The notes under the pieces were generated by a model that was not told where the DNA came from, did no database searches, and saw only the letters and a program-made list of their open reading frames with translations. 64,000 nucleotides of DNA. Source: Cenococcum geophilum 1.58 (lineage: Eukaryota > Ascomycota > Dothideomycetes > Gloniales > Gloniaceae). The position numbers were made by a program, and so were the translations under genes. The stretch spans positions 2,852,001 through 2,916,000 of the forward strand of contig KV748176.1 in the NCBI GenBank assembly GCA_001692895.1, written 5' to 3'. Below are positions 1 to 10,199 of this stretch, one piece after another; the first letter of the stretch is position 1; each line of letters opens with the position of its first letter.

Positions 1-214
1 GTTATATGTATATATTTATAGGGCAAGTAGTGTTTTAAGTAATAACTTTAGTATTTCTTTAACCTAGCTAATTAAAGGGTTATATTATTTTAGCCATCTA
101 TATTTAAGTATTACTTTATAATACTTTAAGGGGTTTATAAATAGGGAAATTTATTTAAGGTATTTGCCTATCCATATTTTCATAAGAGCGTAGTATATTA
201 GTTTGCTATATATT
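1..214 (-). pseudogene. Gypsy-D protease, C-terminal part (RIP-degraded)
   Basis: This is a minus-strand remnant of a retroviral-type aspartic protease from an old Gypsy element. Read from 214 down to 1 it continues the frame that enters from 6429-6547 once Gypsy-A and one copy of its ATATT target duplication are removed. The joined frame resembles the tail of fungal Gypsy proteases: the 'GFN.KPL' flap region, then 'MKIWIGKY' and a tract ending near 'YRWLK', equivalent to the usual LG.PWL motif. In-frame TAA/TAG codons interrupt it. The rest of pol would lie left of the window. The family call rests on reading the translation by eye. Confidence 0.6.
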
Positions 215-582
215 TGTTACGGGACACCCCCGTAATACCTTATATATATTTACCTGTTTCTACTAACTTAGCAACTAAAGACCAACTACGAGACCGCAAT
301 TTGCCGCAATTTATAGCAATCTGACGGCAATCTGCCGCATTCCGCTATATTCCGCTAAGTTTTACTAAATCCTACTAAGTTCTGCCAGGACTACTACCTA
401 AATCCTATTCTGCTTTGTGTATATATTAACTAAGTAACTAAGTCTATAATATATACTCTTTCTTCCCGTTTTCCTACCTTCTTTCTTTATATAACGTTTT
501 AACTTCTTATATAGTTTATATATATAGCCTAATAATATCTACCTTGCTATATATTATCGCCGCTTATACTTACTCTGTAATA
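215..582 (+). repeat. 5' LTR of Gypsy-A
   Basis: 368 bp, beginning TGTTACGGGACA and ending near CTGTAATA (ancestrally ...CA). It aligns over its full length with 6056-6423. It contains a short A/T-rich tract of the kind expected for a promoter region and repeated 'ctaagt/ctaaatc' words. It is directly preceded by the target duplication ATATT at 210-214. The primer-binding site should start at about 583; I could not match it to a tRNA. Confidence 0.92.
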
Positions 583-616
583 CTACGTTGCGTTAACTAC
601 CTATACTACTATTAAT

Positions 617-1850
617 ATGTAGAACGAACCTAAAACTCCTATAACGGCCGCTAGCATTATGTCCATACTCTAAGAACAATTAGTAGGGATATTAAAGTCT
701 TTTATAAACGCCCTTATATAAAACTAAGCTATTTTAAATTAATAATAAGCCGAATAAAAAGCATAATACTAGCGACTAATTGAGGACCTTTAAGAAGAAA
801 TCCGTATACTTAAGATGCCTATATTAGGGCCTTAAGACCGAATACTATCTCTAAAGATAAACACGCGGAACGTAAGCCCTAAACTTATAGCAGCTATCCA
901 CACTAAACCAACTACTATATTATAATAATCCGAACGGCTACCTAACCCTCTAGTATTTACTAGTAAACGGTAAAAGCTCTAATTATTCCTAAGCTAGCTT
1001 AAGAATAAGCTAACTGGTAATGTTAACCGTTACCTAACTAAAGCCAACTAACTCTATTACGCCCTAAGTTAACTAGAAAGAGAGGTAGCTAACTTTATTA
1101 AACCCCTCTAACCGAACTTAGTATAAAGCCTAGTTATACTTCTTAAAGCTATATACGGTAATCTAAACCGCTAAGCTATTACTTAGAGAAAAATAAACTA
1201 TATGGCTTAAGGAACGAAAAGTTTCCTAGTATACTTCTCTAAATTCAACTATTATATAAGGGAGACTGGCTAGAACAACTCTGCACTAATTAACAGCCTT
1301 ATTAAATCCCTAAACCCTAAGCTAAAAACCTCCCTAATAGGCGTAGACCTATTAGGAGCCCTTAATGCCTACGTAAACGTTATTAATAAACGGTATAATA
1401 ATATACTACGCCTAACACCGAAGCCCGCTCCCCGATATAATACGGCAACCCTATAAACGTCTACTAAGTTATTATCTTAGCCTAAGCACCCTGACGCTAT
1501 GGATATTAACACTAGAACCCTAGAGTACGCCCTGCTAGGGTCCCTTAAACGAGAAAGACGTATTAAACTAGGCCTTTGCTTTAAGTGCGGAAGTAAGGAC
1601 TACATCTTAAAATACTATCTCGTCCCCTTACCTTCGCCCCAAAATAATTTACGAATGGCTAATATCGGCAACTATTTATCGCGCCCGACTTTAAGCCATT
1701 AATTACGGCCCTCCTTGTCCGGTTCTAGCCCTTTATTTAGTAAGCACTATTTATAAGGACAAAGCTCTAACCGATGTCCTATAAGAACCCCGCCCTAATT
1801 ACCTCTAAAAAAAGGGTCCTGGAGCTAAGTCGCTCTTTAGGACGGCTCTA
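617..1850 (+). pseudogene. Gypsy-A gag with CCHC zinc knuckle, degraded
   Basis: Gag is the structural nucleocapsid precursor. I start it at the ATG at 617, 35 bases after the LTR; its second codon is TAG, from CAG or TGG. The same frame runs to the longest open piece, 1499-1702. That piece holds a zinc knuckle at about 1577, read as CFKCGSKDYILKY: the first two Cys remain, but the expected His and last Cys are both Tyr, the changes RIP gives (CAC to TAC, TGC to TAC). Stops are frequent upstream. The C-terminal limit is uncertain because the frame degrades after 1702. Protease follows in another frame. Confidence 0.75.
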
Positions 1851-1959
1851 CTATAGGATCTTATTAAACGCATTTAACGTTATAAACTCCAACTTTTAGG
1901 ACTATAGTATAACTATTAACTGCTGTTTTTAGCAGAATAGTTAATAAGCTAATACTTAA

Positions 1960-2790
1960 ATCCTAATTAACATAGGAGCTAGCGGCATAGGATTTATTAA
2001 TAAGATCTTTATATAAAATAATAGTTTTACCCTAACCACCCTTAACTAGTATATTAACGTATTTGGATTTAATAGTAAACGCACCGTCTTAGGCCGTATT
2101 ACCTATATAGTATTCCTAAGACTCTAATACCTAAACTATAAAGAATTAATTAAACTTTTCGTTACCACCCTGGGTCACTTAGTAATCCTTAAATAACCCT
2201 AGATAAAGCTATATAAGGTAACTATTAATTAAGATAACCTTAAGCTTCTATTTACATCAGGAAAAGTATATAGCCTCCTATTAGTCCTATCGGGCCCTAG
2301 CGGGGACCCAACAGCACTGACTGTCCAATTAAGCCCCTAACAGGAACTCCGAGTGTAAGTATTACACAGAAGTTCCGTTTAGGCCCTGACAGGGCCCTGG
2401 CAGGTTCCTGGCAGGTTCCTATTAGGACTGCTAAAAGGCTCTAGGAGGGCTCCAGGAGCTCTAGGGTCTTGGCACCGCACAATTTGCTAATGTACTGCCT
2501 CCTATTATAAGCAGAAGTGCCTTATAACTCGCTACTTAGACCTAAAACTAAAATTTAAATAATCTACTAGGATCTACCAGTCTAAAATTTCTATAACTGT
2601 CCACCCTATACCCAAGGAATCTACCAGATTTTACTAGCATAAGAATTCTACCAAATTCCACTAATATGAGAATTCCACCGACATCTACCAAGGATCTAAA
2701 AACTCCACTAAATTCTATAAGTTATTACTAAGCACTGCACCGCCCTAAGCTAAGTAGAAGCTTAAGCTTAATACACAAAAATACTAGAAG
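1960..2790 (+). pseudogene. Gypsy-A protease and low-complexity linker, degraded
   Basis: The retropepsin active site is read as NIGASGIGFIN near 1969, where a typical element has D-T-G-A-S; the catalytic Asp is Asn. Protease-like sequence runs to about 2200, ending near 'TTLGHLVIL'. From about 2280 to 2740 the sequence is visibly richer in G+C and internally repetitive ('ggcaggttcct' twice in a row, then recurring 'aattctacca' words), and leads into the RT connection. This linker is not a known domain and is less RIP-altered than its surroundings. Protease and RT share a frame. Confidence 0.65.
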
Positions 2791-2879
2791 GGCTAGTATT
2801 CTACTATAAAAAGATTTCTTAAAGAACCTAAACCTAAATCTAATACTAACTCTGTACTTAATACTAAACCTAAACCTAA

Positions 2880-4340
2880 ATAAGAAATTATGGACAATCT
2901 AAGCGAGCTCGGCACCCTAGATATCCGTATAATTAGAGCTGCCCCGCTAGCGCGACTTGCTAAGAAACCTAAATATATAATCTTCGCTGTCACTATAGCT
3001 AATATTAAGAAGGCCTTAGCACTAAAGAAGTACACTAACCCTGCTATAAGGGTACTAGTAGAGTACTATAACCGCCTAGAGGTATTTTTACGGAAGAATG
3101 TTAATAAGCTACTAGAATACCAATTATACGAATATAAGATTGTACTTAAAGAAGGAAAGCAGCCTAGATTTAGACCCCTATACGGGATATCCTAAAACAA
3201 ACTCTAAGTGCTATAAAAGTATTTAGATAAGAACCTAAGTAAAGGATTTATTAGAGCAAGCTTATTGCCTATAGCCGCACTAATGATCTTTATTAAGAAA
3301 CCCGGCGGCGGTCTACGCTTCTATATAGACTACTAAGCTCTTAACGCCGTTACCGTTAAGAACTAATATCCAATCCCGTTAATATAGGAGACACTAAACC
3401 AACTAAGTATGGCTCGTTACTATATAAAGCTTAATATTATCTCTGTATTTAACCGCCTCCGTATAGCAAAAGGAGATAAATAGCTTACTGCATTTCGTAC
3501 TCGGTATAGATTATTTAAATACTTAGTAACGCTATTCGGCCTCGCAAATACTCTAAGCTCGTTTTAACATTATATAAATAATACCTTACGTCCCTACCTA
3601 GACATCTTTTATACTGCTTATATTAACAATATCCTAATATATAGTAATAACCTAACTAAATATCGGAAACACGTTAACCTTATTTTATAAGCCCTGCACG
3701 GAGCTAGTTTATAATTAGATGTAGATAAATATAAGTTCTATAAAATGGAAGTCCTATACCTTAGACTCCTTATTTTTATAAACGGTATATAAATAGACCT
3801 AAAGAAAGTTAAAGTAATTATAAACTAGCAAGAACCTGGGAATGTTAAGGATATAAGAGCCTTTATAGGATTTACTAATTTCTACTAACGGTTTATTAAT
3901 AACTTCTCCACCCTAGTTTTACCCCTTATTACTCTAACCTAAAAGGATAAAGCTTTTATCTTTAATAAGGAATATAAGAAGGCCTTTACTTATCTAAAGG
4001 TTATATTTACTACTATACCTATACTCTAATACTTTAACCTAGAATAAATAAGTGTTATAGAAGCCGACTTATCTAATTATATTACTAGAGGTATTCTGTC
4101 TTAATATAACAAAGAACGAGTATTATACCCTATAATATACTTCTTAAAGCGACTAAGCCCTACTAAATGCAATTACGAGATCTACGATAAAGAATTGCTA
4201 GCTATTATTAAATGCTTTAAGTAATAGCGACCTAAACTATAAGGCGCTAGATTTCTAATTAAGGTCCTTAGCAACTATAAGAACCTATAGTACTTTATAA
4301 CCACAAAATAGCTAAGTTATTATTAGGCCTGTTGGTTAGA
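2880..4340 (+). pseudogene. Gypsy-A reverse transcriptase and RNase H, degraded
   Basis: RNA-dependent DNA polymerase of the Gypsy type. The segment 2890-3195 is open and ends at 'GKQPRFRPLYGIS', the classic start of Gypsy RT. Downstream are '[12 protein letters not shown]', 'LFKYLVTLFGLANT' (TPFGL region) and the catalytic YxDD box at about 3621, which reads YINN: both metal-binding Asp are Asn. RNase H follows to about 4340, with a recognisable '[15 protein letters not shown]' stretch near 4170. Stops in CAA/CAG/TGG positions recur throughout. The enzyme cannot be functional. Confidence 0.88.
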
Positions 4341-4439
4341 ATATCTATTATACTTCTAATTCATAATTACGTACCGCCTAGGCGTCTAAGGTTAGAAGCC
4401 TAATACCCTAACCTAACGCTCGTAAGACGTGCCAGTATT

Positions 4440-6045
4440 AGAAGAAGCGCGCTCTTTCTAAAATTAGACCCTGCTTTATCCCGAACGATTTAACCTTCCT
4501 ACTAAAAACCTTACGGTGCACGTCCTTAAAATAACCAATTAATTAATTAAATAGATTATAATTAATAAATACCTAAATAACGAGTTTATTTAAGAGACGC
4601 TTAAGCTAATATAAGATAGCATTAGACGCTCTAAAAAGATTTCTCTAAGTAAATACGAAGCTCGCGGAAACCGCTTATATTACTAGAACCGCTTAGTTAT
4701 ACCTAAATACGATAAACTTAAGCTTAAACTCCTCAAACACGTATATAATCTACTAGTAGCCAGCCACTTAGGCTGAGGGAAAACCCTAGAGCTACTCTAA
4801 TAAGAGTACTACTGGCTGAGCATGTATAATATAATATAAAGATATATCTTAAGCTGCTATATCTACCGATAAGCTAAAGCTTTATATAAGACGTATAACG
4901 GCCTTTTAAAGCCACTGCCTATTCCAGACCGAAGATAGAAGGATATCTTAATTAACTTTATTATTAATCTCCCTGTAAGTAAAGGCTGTATAAATATTAT
5001 AGTAGTTATAGACCGACTATTTAAGATAAGATACTTAATCGCCTACCCTAATATATTAACACCTGTTATTGCCTAACTGTTCCTAGATTATATATAGAAA
5101 CTCCACAAACTCCCCAAAACAATTATTTCCGATAGAGGCAGCTAGTTTATCTCTATATTTTAGAAAGAACTAACTACCTAACTCTGTATTAAAGCCCTGC
5201 TATCTACTATATATTACCCGGAAACAGACGGTTAAATAGAATGTGTAAACGCTATAATGGAATAGTATATCTGGATATACACGTCGTATTTATAAAATAA
5301 CTGGATTAACTGGCTTATATTCGCTAAGTTTACTACAAATAATTTTGTCTTATAAACTATAAAGGTCTCCCCGTTCCTAGCTAATTACGGCTAGTATCTT
5401 AAATGGGGTTTAAACCTTTTAGTAATATTCCTTACTCTGCTTATTATGCCTTATAAGTTATAGAAGTAAATAAATTTATAAAGAAGATGGAGGAACTATA
5501 ATGGTTCCTTACTAATGAAATAATATAGACCTAATCTGTCTATAAAGCCGCAGTGAATAAGAAACAAACCCTAGTACCGGCCTACTAAATTGGTAACTTC
5601 GTTTAGCTAGATATAGGAAATCTAAATATAAAATAACCTACTAAGAAACTTAATTAGAAGAACGCTGGCCCTTATAAAGTTAAGAAGGTTGTTTCCTTTT
5701 ACGTCTACCAACTAAAGCTCCCTAATACGGTTAAAATCCACCCCATATTTTATACGTTAGTCCTCCGCCCTACTGCCCCTATATTAGACGCCCTACCTAG
5801 ATAGATATAGGACCCTCCCCTACTAGTCGAAGTAGATAGCAAGAACAAGTACTTTATTAAAAGAATTAACGACATTAAGTATAATAAACGGAAACGCTAA
5901 TATATATACCTTACGAAATAGAGAGGCTTTACTGAGCCCTTATGGGAACCCGTTAACTCTATAGGACTTATATAAGCCGTAGAAGACTTTTACAAACTCT
6001 ACCTAGAACTACTATAGCCCTACCTCGTAGAAGCTCAAGTTTAAA
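4440..6045 (+). pseudogene. Gypsy-A integrase with C-terminal chromodomain, degraded
   Basis: The zinc-binding HHCC region starts with His at 4738 and a second His nine residues on; the first Cys near 4855 remains but the second reads Tyr. The DDE core follows: 'LINFIINLPVSKG' near 4950 (Asp to Asn), 'IISDRGS.F' near 5125 (Asp kept) and an 'ETDG' block near 5220 before the last Glu. At about 5850-6040 comes a chromodomain-like tail with 'RGFTEPLWEPVNS', matching the usual KGY..E..TWEP. Chromodomains of such elements bind methylated histone H3K9 and steer insertion; that role is known for the family, not shown here. Confidence 0.85.
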
Positions 6046-6052
6046 GGGGGGG
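6043..6052 (+). other. Polypurine tract of Gypsy-A
   Basis: The run aaaggggggg lies just before the 3' LTR. This is where plus-strand DNA synthesis is primed in LTR elements. Its position fixes the orientation of the element as plus. Confidence 0.8.
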
Positions 6053-6055
6053 TAC

Positions 6056-6423
6056 CGTTATAGGACACCCTCGTAACACCTTATACACATCTACCTGTTT
6101 CTACTAACTTAGTAACTAAAGACCGACTATAAGACCGTAATTTGCCGCAATCTATAGCAATCTAACGGCAATCTGCTGTATTCCGCTATATTCCGCTAAG
6201 TTTTACTAAATCCTACTAAGTTCTGCTAGGACTACTACCTAAATCCTATTCTGCTTTGTGTATATATTAACTAAGAAACTAAGTCCATAATATATACCCT
6301 TTCTTTCTATTTTCCTACCTTCTTTCCTTATATAACGTTTTAACTTCTTATATAGTTTATGTATATAGCTTAATAATATCTACCTTGCTATATATTATCG
6401 CCACTTATACTTACTCCGTAACA
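6056..6423 (+). repeat. 3' LTR of Gypsy-A
   Basis: 368 bp, same length as 215-582, ending ...CCGTAACA. It is followed at once by the target duplication ATATT (6424-6428). Its first base is C where the 5' copy has T. Differences from the 5' LTR are almost all C/T or G/A, as expected if both copies were hit independently by RIP. Confidence 0.92.
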
Positions 6424-6428
6424 ATATT

Positions 6429-7092
6429 AAGGGTTTACTATTAAAGCCTTATAGGCCTTAGGGCTTATTAAGTTTCTTTAAATTTAGATGTTAAGTTTTT
6501 ATATAGTATATATTAATAAAGCCTATACTAGCGGCTCTGCTATCTATTAGGATTTATACCTCCTTCTATTTTTTAAATATTTAAATTTTACTAAGTATAT
6601 TAAGAGAGTTATATTATATATTAGCGCTAAAAGAGCCTAAATACTTATACTTTTCTACTTCCTATTTTAAGGCGTAATTTAGCCCTAAAATAATCTAGTT
6701 TCCAAGTTAACTAAAGGTAAGATACTTTATAATAACTAAGTATAATTTATAAAATAAGTATAATTTAAGGATTAAGAGGAACTTTAGCAAACCTTTTTAA
6801 AAGGGTAAGTTTAATAATTCCTTTAAATATATTGCTTTTTACTATATCTAAAGCATTCTCTATTTCCGGCTTAAGTTCTTTATTTATTAATTCCTAAGGG
6901 TATATAGAATTAAGTAATATTAAGGTCTATAGGGTTATATATAAAGCCTTTTAGTTTTAGAGAGGGATTGCGCTTTAGGGTATATACTAGTTTTATAAAG
7001 TTTTAAATATAAGGCGTAGTTAGCTTTAGAGAATAAGTTTATTTATTATATTAAAGGTCCTTATTAATTTATTACATCGGCAAAATATAGTA
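6429..7092 (-). pseudogene. Gypsy-D protease start and gag C-terminal region, degraded
   Basis: Minus-strand remnant. Reading down from 7092 to 6548 gives a stop-rich gag tail. The protease active site lies at about 6536-6547 and reads LIDSRA (usual L-I-D-S-G-A; the Gly codon GGA has become AGA). It is followed by 'SIGFIN' and 'LNLKKLNKP', then the flap, before crossing into 214-1 after removal of Gypsy-A. The gag frame on the right side continues across the minisatellite element into 9519-9758. I could not identify a clean zinc knuckle. Confidence 0.6.
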
Positions 7093-7382
7093 CCCTTTTA
7101 ATGGCCTTAATGGTTGGTGGTTGACGCAATTGGCGCGCAGTTAAGGTTATTTGGCAACTCGACCGACTAGCCTATGTCGTGTTTTTTTAACACGCAGCCT
7201 GCGCGCAACCTATGCGCAACCTGCCAGCAATCTGCGCATTTGGCAACCATAATTATATTTACCTCTTTTATACTAATAGCATATTTTAAATAAATAAAAG
7301 CTATTTTAAAGCTATTTATAAGGCTAGCAAAATAAATATTATTATTTTAGATAATTTAATATAATATAGCGATGGTTCTCTT
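7093..7382. other. Left non-repetitive end of the minisatellite element
   Basis: Less AT-rich than its surroundings up to about 7250, with repeated 'ggcaac' and 'gcgcaacct' words and a small hairpin (gtgtt..aacac) around 7170. AT-rich after that. No open frame of interest. It may carry recognition sequences for mobilisation; that is inference. Confidence 0.4.
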
Positions 7383-7744
7383 CTACCTATCTACCTATTA
7401 ACTTACCTACCTGCCTATCTACCTACCTACCTGCATCGCCTACCTATCTACATTGCCTACCTATCTGCATTACCTACCTGTCTGCATTACCTACCTATCT
7501 ATATTGCCTACCTACCTATATTACCTACCTATCTGCATTGCCTACCTATCTGCATCGCCTACCTGTCTATATCGCCTACCTATTTATATCTACCTACCTG
7601 TCTATATCTGCCTACCCGTTAGTATCTACCTACCTATCTACATCTGCTTGCCTGTCTACATCTACTTACCTATCTATATCTGCCTACCTATCTGCATCTA
7701 CCTACCTATTAGCATCTCCCTGTTTATACCTACCTATCTGTGCT
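7383..7744. repeat. Degenerate CTAC/CTAT tetranucleotide array
   Basis: About 360 bp of imperfect cctac/ctat/ctgc words with short higher-order periodicity. It gives long open frames rich in Pro, Thr, Tyr and Leu in several frames at once (for example 7453-7764), which is what a simple repeat does. I do not treat these as genes. Confidence 0.85.
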
Positions 7745-7800
7745 ACCTTAATTCGATCAATTAATTAAATCATTTATAGTGTTCGCTGGCTAGTCGTTAT

Positions 7801-8280
7801 CGTCTAGTTCTAGCGACGGTCGTCTAGTTCTAGCGACGGTTATCTAGTTCTGGTAACAGTCGTCTAGCTCTAGTAATAGTCGTCTGGCTCTGGTAACGGT
7901 CGTTTAATTCTAGCGACGGTCGTCTAGTTCTAGCGACGGTCGTCTAGTTCTGGCGACGGTCATCTAGTTCTGGCGACGGTCGTCTAGCTCTAGCAACGGT
8001 CGTCTAGTTTTGGCGACAGTTGTCTAACTCTAAAGACGGTCGTCTAGCTCTAGCGACGGTCATTTGGTTCTGGTAACGGTCGTCTGGTTTTAGCGACGGT
8101 CGTCTAGTTCTAGCGACAGTTGTTTAGCTCTGGCGATAGTCGTCTAGCTCTAACAACAGTTGTCTGGTTCTGGCGATAGTTATCTGGCGACAGCAACGGT
8201 TATCTAGTTCTAGTAACGGTCGTCTAGTTCTGGCGACGGTCGTCTAGTTCTAGCAATAGTCATCTAGTTCTAGCAACAGT
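7801..8280. repeat. 20-bp minisatellite, 24 units in exact register
   Basis: Twenty-four consecutive units of exactly 20 bp with no length change, based on cgtctagttctagcgacg followed by gt. A partial unit precedes at about 7794 and decays after 8280. Variation is almost all C/T and G/A. The unit begins CGTC and ends GACG(GT), so each unit could form a weak stem. Confidence 0.93.
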
Positions 8281-8304
8281 CCTCTACTGGCTGCCGTTCT
8301 AGTG

Positions 8305-8322
8305 CCTCCCTAGGTAGGGAGG
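8305..8322. other. Perfect 18-bp palindrome between two arrays
   Basis: cctccctaggtagggagg is a perfect inverted repeat, in the 127-bp spacer (8281-8407) between the 20-bp and the 12-bp arrays. The rest of that spacer is purine-rich (aaggagggaaagaaggg). Function unknown. Confidence 0.7.
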
Positions 8323-8407
8323 ATATAAGGAGGGAAAGAAGGGTAAAAAATAAGGCGGCTACATAGGCAGAGATATATGTAGACGCTATCAGGAATATAG
8401 CGGGGAC

Positions 8408-9115
8408 CCAATGCAGAGCTTCGTGTAGAGCCTCTATACGCAGAGCTCCGCGCAGAGCCTTGTGCAGAGCCTCTGTATATAGAGCTTCGTATAGAGCTTC
8501 GTGTAGAGCTTTGTATAGAGCCTCTGTATATAGAGCTCCGCGCAGAGCCTTATGCAGAGCTTCGTGTAGAGCCTCCGTACGTAAAGCTTCGCGCAGAGCC
8601 TCGTGCAGAGCCTCGTGCAGAGCTTCGTACAGAGCCTCCGTACGCAGAGCCTCGCGCAGAGCCTCGTGCAGAGCCTCTGTACGTAGAGCTTCGTGCAGAG
8701 CTTCGTGCAGAGCCTCCGTACGCAGAGCTTCGTGCAGAGCTTTGTGCAGAGCTTCGTGCAGAGCTTCGTGCAGAGCTTCGTGCAGAGCCTCCGTACGCAG
8801 AGCCTCGCGCAGAGCCTCGTGCAGAGCCTCTACGTAGAGCTTCGTGCAGAGCCTCCGTACGCAGAGCTTCGCGCAGAGCCTCGTGCAGAGCCTCTGTACA
8901 TAGAGCTTCGTGTAGAGCTTCGTGTAGAGCTTCGTGTAGAGCTTCGTATAGAGCTTCGTGTAGAGCTTCGTGTAGAGCCTTGTATAGAGCCTCGTGTAGA
9001 GCTTCGTATAGAGCTTCGTGTAGAGCCTTATATAGAGCCTCGTGTAGAGCTTCGTGTAGAGCTTCGTATAAAGCTTCGTGTAGAGCCTTATGCAGAGCCT
9101 TATGTAAAGCCTCTA
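8408..9115. repeat. 12-bp minisatellite (agagcttcgtgc) with higher-order units
   Basis: About 700 bp of a 12-bp unit, cagagcttcgtg, with a longer 24-27-bp variant containing cctccgtacg. Because 12 is a multiple of three, two frames stay open (8460-8837 and 8693-9133) and would encode Arg-Ala-Ser-Cys or Gln-Ser-Phe-Val repeats. The right half (after about 8900) has more TpA (cgtgtaga), so RIP seems stronger there. Confidence 0.9.
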
Positions 9116-9159
9116 AGTAATAAGACTATATAAGATTATATAAGATTACGTAATTAGCA

Positions 9160-9455
9160 TATAACTTTACCTTAATTGCATGTCAAGGAATATACAGTTA
9201 GCTTTTAAAGTTGTTAAATAGGTTAACTACGTGTCAAGGAATATGCAGTTAGCTTTTAAAGTTATCAAGTTAGTTAATTGCGTATTAAGTTAGTTAAATT
9301 ACATATTAAGTTAGTCAATTGCGTATTAAGTTAGTTAAATTGCATGTTAAGTTAGTTAATTACGTATTAAGTTGGTTAAATTGCATATTAAGTTGGTCAA
9401 TTGCGTGTCAAGTTAGTTAATTACGTGTTAAGTTAGTCAAATTGCATATCAATTA
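9160..9455. repeat. About 19-bp AT-rich minisatellite (ttaagttagttaattgcg)
   Basis: Starts with two copies of a roughly 60-bp unit (tgtcaaggaatat...gttagcttttaaagtt) and continues as about 12 copies of a 19-bp unit that alternates between 'attgcgta' and 'aattgcat' endings. A short GC-richer end follows (ttacgcgaaacgcgcc), then the right edge of the element at 9513. Confidence 0.85.
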
Positions 9456-9518
9456 CGCGAAACGCGCCACACAAAGTCTACTTGAATCTCATCCTGCGAA
9501 TATTTTCCCAATGTAGTA

Positions 9519-9758
9519 TATTATAATAAATTTAGATAAATTCTTTAGTAGTTCCCTACTTATTAACTAGGCTTTAATCTTATCTAAAATAGCTTATTAA
9601 AGAGTAATAACTTTAGCGGCTTAATTTTAATCTAGTTTACTAATAAGGCCTAAAAATTCTAAAAAAAACTAGTAAAGTCTTAGTTCCGTTATTATAGGTT
9701 TTTAAGTTTAGTAATAGCTATATATTTATAGCTAGTATTATTATATATTCATTCTAAT
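9519..9758 (-). pseudogene. Gypsy-D gag, middle part
   Basis: Minus-strand gag remnant between the minisatellite element and Copia-B. The frame read down from 9758 contains 'YKYIAITKLKNL' and 'DFTSFFRIF', matching the conserved gag helices of fungal Gypsy elements ('DFxxFxxxFxxL' region), interrupted by TAA/TAG. It joins 15887-16450 upstream once Copia-B and one CTAAT are removed. Confidence 0.6.
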
Positions 9759-9946
9759 TATTAGTCACATAGGGTGACTTACCAATAACGACTACTCAAG
9801 TAGGGTTATAGTGATGTTAGTTAATAAAGCTTATTAATTAGAATAAGGAAGGGCGAGGAACGTAAGGCTCCTCGCCACGCTAGTGCCGCGGCGACACGTA
9901 ATGGCAACTTGCCATTACGTGACGGCAACTTACCTTATTCCTAACA
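9759..9946 (-). repeat. 3' LTR of Copia-B, rich in palindromes
   Basis: 188 bp; on the minus strand it starts TGTTAGGAATAAGG and ends near the ancestral ...AACA. It contains a perfect 27-bp palindrome at 9895-9921 (arms cacgtaatggcaa) and a hairpin at 9852-9876 with arms ggcgagga/tcctcgcc. Both arms are partly eroded in the other LTR by C/T changes. Confidence 0.9.
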
Positions 9947-10147
9947 CTAGCAACTCTTCTTTTGTAGTTGCCATCTATAGATAAATACTGCTTAACTATT
10001 ATAACAAATATAAATCCTCCTTACTTACTATTGCTATTGTAATATAAGTCTCGCTATCCCAAAATTTGCCTCTTAGCACGTAGCTCTCTTGCTTAGAAGT
10101 TATAGGTAGGCATCTTATTTAGAGGGCCGCCAAGGCGCTAGTAGTAA

Positions 10148-10199
10148 GCGAGCTAATAGTAATTTTCCATCCCGGGGATGGAAAATCCTAATTAGCTAG
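10148..10199. other. Conserved Copia 3' palindrome, copy 1
   Basis: A roughly 52-bp inverted repeat with outer arms gcgagctaat / attagctagg and core aattttccatcccgggg then atggaaaatc. It sits about 200 bp inside the 3' LTR of Copia-B. Equivalent palindromes occur near the 3' ends of Copia-A (37179-37231) and Copia-D (45970-46021). Confidence 0.8.

Larger units (their letters stand above)
215..6423 (+). mobile_element. Gypsy-A: complete chromovirus LTR retrotransposon, RIP-inactivated
   Basis: A full-length Ty3/Gypsy element of 6209 bp. It has two 368-bp LTRs, a 5-bp target duplication ATATT (210-214 and 6424-6428), and gag, protease, reverse transcriptase, RNase H, integrase and chromodomain in the Gypsy order. 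The LTRs differ mainly by C/T and G/A changes. The chromodomain places it among chromoviruses, which are known to integrate into heterochromatin. Every coding domain carries many TAA/TAG codons, so the element is dead. It interrupts the protease of the older minus-strand Gypsy-D, so it is younger than that element. Gag is in one frame (ATG at 617) and protease/RT in the -1 frame, which would fit a frameshifted Gag-Pol, but indels could also explain this. Confidence 0.93.
7093..9513. mobile_element. 2.4-kb element made of four minisatellite arrays, 5-bp TSD
   Basis: A 2421-bp insertion in the gag of Gypsy-D, bounded by TAGTA at 7088-7092 and 9514-9518. When it and one TAGTA are removed, the minus-strand gag frame reads straight through ('YYNILYFADVIN' across the junction). 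About 1.9 kb of it consists of four unrelated tandem arrays: tetranucleotide, 20-bp, 12-bp and about 19-bp units. Only about 290 bp at the left, short spacers and about 55 bp at the right are non-repetitive. I see no clear terminal inverted repeats (left end cccttttaatgg, right end complement cattgggaaaat) and no transposase. A non-autonomous element with 5-bp duplication is the simplest reading; its class is unknown. Confidence 0.6.

Noticed and set aside
2793..3035. 80-codon minus-strand hydrophobic frame
   Set aside because: Antisense to the readable RT connection of Gypsy-A (2890-3195 plus strand).
7453..7768. Two overlapping open frames rich in Pro, Tyr, Leu and Ser
   Set aside because: They are produced by the tetranucleotide array in two frames at once; no start context, no domain.
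8460..9133. Open frames of 125 and 146 codons with Arg-Ala-Ser-Cys and Gln-Ser-Phe-Val repeats
   Set aside because: A stop-free 12-bp repeat stays open in more than one frame; not evidence for a protein.
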